This document shows positions 6,284-6,367 of a DNA stretch of 6,367 bases, one piece after another; within the stretch, counting starts at the first letter, position 1, and each line of letters begins with the position of its first letter. The notes below the pieces were generated by a model, which had not been told where the DNA came from, did not search any database, and worked only from the letters and a program-made list of their open reading frames with translations. Both the position numbers and the translations under genes were made by a program. Source of the DNA: WVZL01 sp041862375 (lineage in GTDB: Bacteria; Acidobacteriota; Aminicenantia; Aminicenantales; Aminicenantaceae); NCBI GenBank assembly GCA_041862375.1, contig JBGVTE010000024.1, forward strand, positions 1-6,367. Direction: 5' to 3'.

Positions 6284-6367
6284 ATGAAAGTACTTTTAAC
6301 AGGCGCTACTGGCTATATCGGAAGAAGGCTCAAGGAAAGACTCCTAGAAGATAAAAGTCTTCAACTT
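6284..6367 (+). CDS. NAD(P)-binding Rossmann-fold protein (SDR/epimerase type), N-terminal 28 residues
   Basis: The frame from ATG 6284 stays open to the window end and encodes 28 residues. It opens with a beta strand KVLLTG followed by the dinucleotide-binding motif GATGYIG (residues 7-13), then RRLKERLLEDKSL, as in extended/atypical short-chain dehydrogenases and NAD-dependent epimerases. GxxGxxG of this form indicates NAD(P) binding. The catalytic region is beyond the window, so substrate and subfamily cannot be named; YbjT-like and sugar-epimerase-like members are both possible. An in-frame stop (TGA at 6254-6256) upstream with no other ATG between supports this start, although the ribosome-binding site is weak (GAG about four bases ahead). 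Confidence 0.8.
   Translation, partial: MKVLLTGATGYIGRRLKERLLEDKSLQL

Noticed and set aside
1..6367. Mobile elements, CRISPR repeats, tRNA genes or a defence system
   Set aside because: No transposase or integrase motifs, no regularly spaced repeats, no cloverleaf-like segments and no toxin, nuclease or defence domains were seen.

Overview
The window looks like chromosomal DNA from a Gram-negative bacterium. It is AT-rich by eye, has two predicted outer-membrane proteins with signal peptides, and several genes carry clear Shine-Dalgarno sequences. The style of the outer-membrane proteins would suit the Bacteroidota/Ignavibacteria/Calditrichota side of the tree, but no phylogenetic marker is present and this placement is a weak inference.

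Layout, left to right. Positions 1-596 (minus) hold the first 198 codons of an outer-membrane porin-like protein cut by the window edge. A gene-free stretch follows (597-892). Positions 893-3609 (minus) hold four closely spaced genes, transcribed in this order: a DUF1622 membrane protein, a CorA-type Mg2+/Co2+ channel, a small LapA-domain (DUF1049) membrane protein, and a Na+/Ca2+ antiporter with two alpha repeats. Gaps of about 47-54 bases and a candidate promoter with a palindrome ahead of the first gene suggest one cation-handling operon. The corA reading frame is broken by one extra base in a run of five C (2706-2710). Restoring it gives a normal 355-residue CorA.

An AT-rich spacer (3610-3985) separates this operon from a class II CPD photolyase (3986-5332, minus), whose core motifs and electron-transfer tryptophans are intact. 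Divergent from it is a plus-strand gene for a 249-residue predicted outer-membrane beta-barrel protein (5468-6217). After a weak hairpin-plus-T stretch comes the first 28 codons of a Rossmann-fold NAD(P)-binding protein of the SDR/epimerase type (6284-6367), cut by the window end.

I see no mobile element, CRISPR array, tRNA, rRNA or defence system, and no clear new biological system. The points most worth checking are the corA frameshift, the membrane-transport operon including the uncharacterised DUF1622 and LapA-like proteins, and the dyad-symmetric region at the operon's 5' end.
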